A stretch of 7,697 bases of DNA from DATFUL01 sp041499035 (lineage in GTDB: Bacteria; Patescibacteriota; Microgenomatia; UBA8517): assembly GCA_041499035.1 (NCBI GenBank), contig JBGQJK010000032.1, positions 1 through 7,697 on the forward strand, written 5' to 3'. The notes beneath the pieces were generated by a model, which did no database searches, was not told the origin of the DNA, and saw only the letters and a list, made by a program, of their open reading frames with translations. This document shows, piece by piece, positions 4,538-7,697 of this stretch. Every line of letters begins with the position of its first letter. Positions within the stretch are counted from its first letter, which is position 1. The position numbers and the translations under genes are program-made.

Positions 4538-6658
4538 ATGGCACTCAAGAAAAGGCAAAGATTCACAAAACGGGGGTTCAAAGTAAAACTTAAAAGAGAA
4601 ACTACTTTTTCTATCGCTAAAATATTTTTCTTCGCAGTTGCGGCACTTATCCTTGTTTCCTTTTCCCGGGAGGGCTTCATCCTTCTAAAATTTAACGACC
4701 TTCTGGTTACATATTTTTCCTGGTCTTCAATATTTTTGCCGTTTTTATTTTTGGCATTTGCTTTCCTTATGACCAAAGTAAAGTTTCCCCTGGGGCAACC
4801 CAACGTAATCGTCGGAGGCATGCTTTTCTTTGTTTCTATAATGTCCTTAGGCCGCGCCGGAGTAATAGGGCTCAATTCATGGGAAGGTATATCCGCGCTT
4901 GTTACCCCAGTGGGAGCAGCAATTATTTTAATTGGCACTAGCCTTGTGGGTCTTATTGTCCTTTTTAATACCTCGATTGATGCGGTTTTTAAAATTCTAA
5001 AGAACTGGTGGGGAGTAGTGATGGGTTATATTTTTGGGACGTCTCAAATGAAAATCGGGGGGCTCGGGGCCAAAAGTCTTTCCAAAGGACAACTTAAACT
5101 CTCGGCGTCGGGCAATATGAATGTCAATTCACCAAAACCGATCACCCCTGCAGGATCTCAGGCAAAAGAACCCCTTGAGCAAAAACTGGTGAGTAATGTT
5201 CCGGGGCAGGATTTGATTTGGAAGTACCCGAGCCTTGATCTTCTGGGCGAAACCGAACTCGGCAAGGCAGAACGCGGAGACATCAGGGGAAATGCGGCAA
5301 CTATCGAAAAAACTCTGGAATCTTTCGGGATTGACGCAAAAGTGGTTGAAGTTAACTTGGGCCCTGCCGTTACCCAATATGCTCTGGAAGTTGCGCTTGG
5401 AACGAAGCTAAGTAAGATTACAGGACTGGAGCGGGACCTAGCTCTTGCCTTGGCTGCCCCGACGGGAACAATCAGGATTGAGGCGCCGATTCCCGGAAGA
5501 TCTTTAGTCGGAATTGAGCTCCCAAATAGGGCCGCTGAATTTGTATCTCTTAGAAAGATGTTGGAGTCGGAAGAAATGCAGAGTCATAAATCTAAACTTG
5601 CGGTTTCCTTGGGGCTTGACGTTTCGGGAAAGCCAATTGTTGCGGATATTGCCAGAATGCCTCACATACTCATTGCCGGACAAACCGGATCGGGTAAATC
5701 GGTTTGTATCAATGCTTTTTTGGCATCACTTTTATTTAGGGCTGCCCCGACCGAGGTTAAGTTGATCCTTGTTGACCCGAAGCGGGTTGAGCTTACTGGA
5801 TATAACGGGATTCCACATCTTCTGTCCCCCGTAATTGTCGACCCCGACAAAGTCCTTTCGGCTCTAAGGTGGATTATGGCGGAAATGGACAGGCGCTACA
5901 AACTTTTTGCGGAGGCGGGGGCCAGGAATATTGACGGCTATAACGAAATGTCCGGTTTCCAGGCCCTTCCCTATATTGTTCTTTTTATCGATGAACTTGC
6001 GGATATCATGCTTTTTTCCCCGGTTGAAGTTGAAGACGCAATTACCAGGATCGCCCAAATGAGCCGGGCAACCGGAATTCATATGGTTTTGGCTACCCAA
6101 AGACCTTCTGTTGATGTTATCACGGGTCTTATTAAAGCCAATGTTCCAAGTAGAATTGCGTTTGCAGTTGCTTCCCAGGTGGACTCCCGGGTTATACTTG
6201 ACACTCAGGGTGCAGAAAAATTACTCGGTAAGGGGGACATGCTGTATTTACCCCCAGAGCAGGCTAAGCCTATGAGGATTCAGGGGGCTTTTGTTAACGA
6301 CAAAGAAATAAGCGCCCTTACATCTTTCATCAAAAATCAGGGCATCCCGACACAATATACGGATGAAGTGACTACCATGGTTAAAGCCGGAACGGTTACA
6401 ATTGCGGGGGTCAGCGGGGAAATCGATGACCTTTTTAAAGAAGCGGTTAAAGTTGTTTGCCAGTATGACAAAGCCAGCTCCTCCCTCCTTCAGCGCCGGC
6501 TTTCAATAGGCTATGCCCGTGCCGCCCGCATTATGGATCAGCTCGAGGCTTCCGGGGTAGTTTCCCCGAGCGACGGAAGCAGTAAATCCCGCGAAGTTTT
6601 AATACAAAATGCGGAAGAATTTTTGAGTTCTTTCGGTAATCCTCCTACCCAAGCTTAA
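4538..6658 (+). CDS. ftsK: DNA translocase FtsK/SpoIIIE
   Basis: This 706-residue membrane-anchored, hexameric dsDNA pump clears chromosome ends from the division septum. A basic N-terminus (1-22) leads into four predicted membrane helices at about 25-45, 60-80, 89-110 and 118-142. A short linker (about 165-225, much shorter than in E. coli FtsK) precedes the alpha domain (about 228-350) and the RecA-like beta domain, with Walker A GQTGSGKS (381-388), Walker B VLFIDELAD (481-489) and the segment ATQRPSVDVITGLIKANVPSRIAF (519-542; quoted parts are ATQRPSVD and ANVPSRIAF). The C-terminal gamma winged helix (about 628-690), with LLQRRLSIGYARAARIMDQL at 650-669, is the part that reads polar KOPS-type DNA sites in relatives. 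All modules are present. It is followed 6 bases later by a RodZ-like gene. Confidence 0.97.
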   Translation: MALKKRQRFTKRGFKVKLKRETTFSIAKIFFFAVAALILVSFSREGFILLKFNDLLVTYFSWSSIFLPFLFLAFAFLMTKVKFPLGQPNVIVGGMLFFVSIMSLGRAGVIGLNSWEGISALVTPVGAAIILIGTSLVGLIVLFNTSIDAVFKILKNWWGVVMGYIFGTSQMKIGGLGAKSLSKGQLKLSASGNMNVNSPKPITPAGSQAKEPLEQKLVSNVPGQDLIWKYPSLDLLGETELGKAERGDIRGNAATIEKTLESFGIDAKVVEVNLGPAVTQYALEVALGTKLSKITGLERDLALALAAPTGTIRIEAPIPGRSLVGIELPNRAAEFVSLRKMLESEEMQSHKSKLAVSLGLDVSGKPIVADIARMPHILIAGQTGSGKSVCINAFLASLLFRAAPTEVKLILVDPKRVELTGYNGIPHLLSPVIVDPDKVLSALRWIMAEMDRRYKLFAEAGARNIDGYNEMSGFQALPYIVLFIDELADIMLFSPVEVEDAITRIAQMSRATGIHMVLATQRPSVDVITGLIKANVPSRIAFAVASQVDSRVILDTQGAEKLLGKGDMLYLPPEQAKPMRIQGAFVNDKEISALTSFIKNQGIPTQYTDEVTTMVKAGTVTIAGVSGEIDDLFKEAVKVVCQYDKASSSLLQRRLSIGYARAARIMDQLEASGVVSPSDGSSKSREVLIQNAEEFLSSFGNPPTQA

Positions 6659-6664
6659 TTTACT

Positions 6665-7285
6665 ATGAAGACAATCGGTAACATTCTTAAAGATGCCCGC
6701 GTCAGTAAAAGTTATTCCCTCTACCATGTAGAGGATGTGACGAAAATTAAAGCGGGTTTTATTGATGCAATAGAAAAAGAAAAGTGGGAAGATCTCCCCA
6801 CTTTCCCCACAGTTCTCGGATTTGTAAAAAGCCTGGCGGGTACCCTTTCGGTTGATGAAAAATTTGCGACAGCTGTTCTTAAGCGCGATTATCCCCCCAA
6901 AAAGCTCAGGATTGCCCCCAAACCGGATGTTGGCAAGAAATTTGTTTGGAGCCCTAAACTGACATTTACGCTTGGAGTTTCCGCAATACTTTTAACGCTT
7001 TTTGGCTACCTGATTTTCCAATATATTCATTTTATCTCCCCCCCGCGTTTATCCGTTGATAGTCCCAAAGAGTCGCAGGTTGTAATGGGGAGTAGTGTTG
7101 CGGTTTTTGGTTCAACCGACACGGACGCTAAAATTACGGTCAATAATCAACCGGTTCTAATTTCCGATGACGGTAAGTTTTCGGTAAGCCTGGATGTTGT
7201 CAAAACAACCAGAGAAATTGTAGTCAGCGCATCATCACGCTCTGGTAAAGTAACCACCGTTTCGCGTAAAATAACTGTACAATAG
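6665..7285 (+). CDS. RodZ-like HTH, transmembrane and Ig-like domain protein
   Basis: The 206-residue protein has three parts. An N-terminal RodZ-type helix-turn-helix (about 1-72) starts IGNILKDARVSKSYSL and contains AIEKEKWEDLP and FVKSLAG, characteristic of the family. A basic juxtamembrane region (74-97) leads to one membrane helix (about 99-121). An outer domain (about 127-206) resembles a bacterial Ig-like fold (SPKESQVVMGSSVAVFGSTD region, then ITVNNQPV and DDGKFSVSLDV). In RodZ the HTH binds MreB in the cytoplasm and the outer part faces the envelope, linking cytoskeleton and wall synthesis. The topology here is the same, but no mreB is in the window, so partner and role are inferred. 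The start lies 6 bases after the FtsK stop with no Shine-Dalgarno sequence, suggesting co-transcription and coupled translation. Confidence 0.82.
   Translation: MKTIGNILKDARVSKSYSLYHVEDVTKIKAGFIDAIEKEKWEDLPTFPTVLGFVKSLAGTLSVDEKFATAVLKRDYPPKKLRIAPKPDVGKKFVWSPKLTFTLGVSAILLTLFGYLIFQYIHFISPPRLSVDSPKESQVVMGSSVAVFGSTDTDAKITVNNQPVLISDDGKFSVSLDVVKTTREIVVSASSRSGKVTTVSRKITVQ
7278..7283 (+). promoter_or_regulatory. Possible -10 before the small membrane gene
   Basis: TACAAT ends 6 bases before the ATG at 7290, matching the spacing at other starts in the window. It lies at the very end of the RodZ-like coding region and has no good -35 or TGn, so it could be chance. Confidence 0.25.
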
Positions 7286-7289
7286 CAAA

Positions 7290-7523
7290 ATGGACAATGT
7301 TCAAACACTTTTAGTAATAGTCGTTATAAGCCTGACAGTTCTTCTCGTCATTGTAGGGTTTCAGGTGATGCTTATCATTATTGATCTCAGGCGCGCCATT
7401 AAGCGTCTCAATTCCATTTTGGAGGATTCAATTTTGGGCGGGGGCTTGATCCGCCCGGATAAGCTTACGGGAGTTCTTGAAATGTTCCAGAAAAACAAAA
7501 AGATAGAATCCCACGGTGGCTAA
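7290..7523 (+). CDS. Small single-pass membrane protein, unknown function
   Basis: The 77-residue protein has a very hydrophobic helix at about 6-31 (LLVIVVISLTVLLVIVGFQVM region). An amphipathic basic helix follows (DLRRAIKRLNSILEDS, 32-47), then a glycine-turn GGGLIRPDKLTG and a short charged tail. The positive charges after the helix suggest that the C-terminal part is cytoplasmic. It lies 4 bases after the RodZ-like gene and 18 bases before alaS, on the same strand, so it probably belongs to the ftsK group and may act at the envelope or division site. I do not recognise a named family. Confidence 0.72.
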   Translation: MDNVQTLLVIVVISLTVLLVIVGFQVMLIIIDLRRAIKRLNSILEDSILGGGLIRPDKLTGVLEMFQKNKKIESHGG

Positions 7524-7526
7524 AAA

Positions 7527-7535
7527 TGTTATACT
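7527..7535 (+). promoter_or_regulatory. Extended -10 promoter for alaS
   Basis: TGTTATACT is TGn plus TATACT (7530-7535), followed by TTAGCC and the ATG at 7542. The 6-base gap predicts that the alaS transcript starts on its ATG. Only 18 bases separate this ATG from the previous stop codon, so there is no room for a T-box or other leader control. Confidence 0.6.
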
Positions 7536-7541
7536 TTAGCC

Positions 7542-7697
7542 ATGACGACAAAGGAAATTAGGGAAAAATATTTAGACTTCTTCATCAAGCGCGGGCATAA
7601 AGAAATAATTCCATCGCCGCTTGTTATTGATTCCGATCCCACAACTCTCTTTACATCTTCCGGTATGCAACCTTTAGTCCCTTATCTTGAGGGTGAA
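7542..7697 (+). CDS. alaS: Alanyl-tRNA synthetase, N-terminal part (runs off the right edge)
   Basis: 52 residues are visible. They follow the class II AlaRS start: EIREKYLDFFIKRGHKEI (residues 5-22), then PSPLVIDSDPTTLFTSSGMQ, matching motif 1 (SSLVP..DPTLLFTNAGMxxF in typical AlaRS). The MQPLVPYLEGE ending, in place of the common MNQFKDxFLG, is a form I associate with CPR AlaRS. The enzyme charges tRNA-Ala and is essential. The catalytic and editing domains lie beyond the window. ATG 7542 is the natural start, because MTTKEIREKYL is the standard first helix. Confidence 0.93.
   Translation, partial: MTTKEIREKYLDFFIKRGHKEIIPSPLVIDSDPTTLFTSSGMQPLVPYLEGE

Noticed and set aside
4471..4938. Minus-strand 155-residue open frame opposite the ftsK start
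   Set aside because: It is antisense to the FtsK membrane domain, and its Lys/Arg/Pro-rich translation mirrors the complementary strand of a membrane gene.

Overview
This window looks like a chromosomal segment of a Candidate Phyla Radiation (Patescibacteria) bacterium, most likely from the Microgenomates side. The reasons are small, tightly packed genes with standard stop codons (UGA is used as stop), no Shine-Dalgarno sequence of any strength at any start, short non-standard versions of universal enzymes, and the cell-division/alaS gene order at the right end. The alanyl-tRNA synthetase start reads like CPR AlaRS. The lineage call is an inference from sequence style; no phylogeny was run.

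Layout: (1) 3-101, the C-terminal end of a probable HAD-family hydrolase. (2) 112-1158, a Lon-related AAA+ ATPase that has neither the Lon N-terminal domain nor the protease domain. (3) 1161-1400 on the minus strand, a probable small membrane protein, the only minus-strand gene. (4) 1449-4196, three genes that overlap or touch: a YfcE-type metallophosphoesterase, a family-4-type uracil-DNA glycosylase without iron-sulfur cysteines, and an RNase J-like beta-CASP protein with several metal ligands replaced. (5) 4258-4491, a small protein of unknown function behind the best promoter in the window, with a start region that looks one G out of frame. (6) 4538-7523, FtsK, a RodZ-like HTH/membrane/Ig-like protein and a small single-pass membrane protein. 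(7) 7542 to the right edge, the start of alaS.

Two themes stand out. First, three consecutive housekeeping-type genes depart from their family's catalytic or cofactor residues: the Lon-like ATPase, the UDG and the RNase J. Second, clear -10 hexamers lie 6 or 9 bases upstream of most first-in-transcript ATG codons (AAA, the minus-strand gene, metallophosphoesterase, the ATG at 4247, FtsK, alaS). A sigma70 promoter would then start transcription at or within about 3 bases of the ATG, so much of this segment is probably expressed from leaderless mRNAs. No tRNA, rRNA, CRISPR array, insertion sequence or strong intrinsic terminator was seen. No stretch longer than 300 bases lacks a gene. I did not find a convincing new defence or mobile system; the unusual content is the altered core enzymes and the initiation signals.
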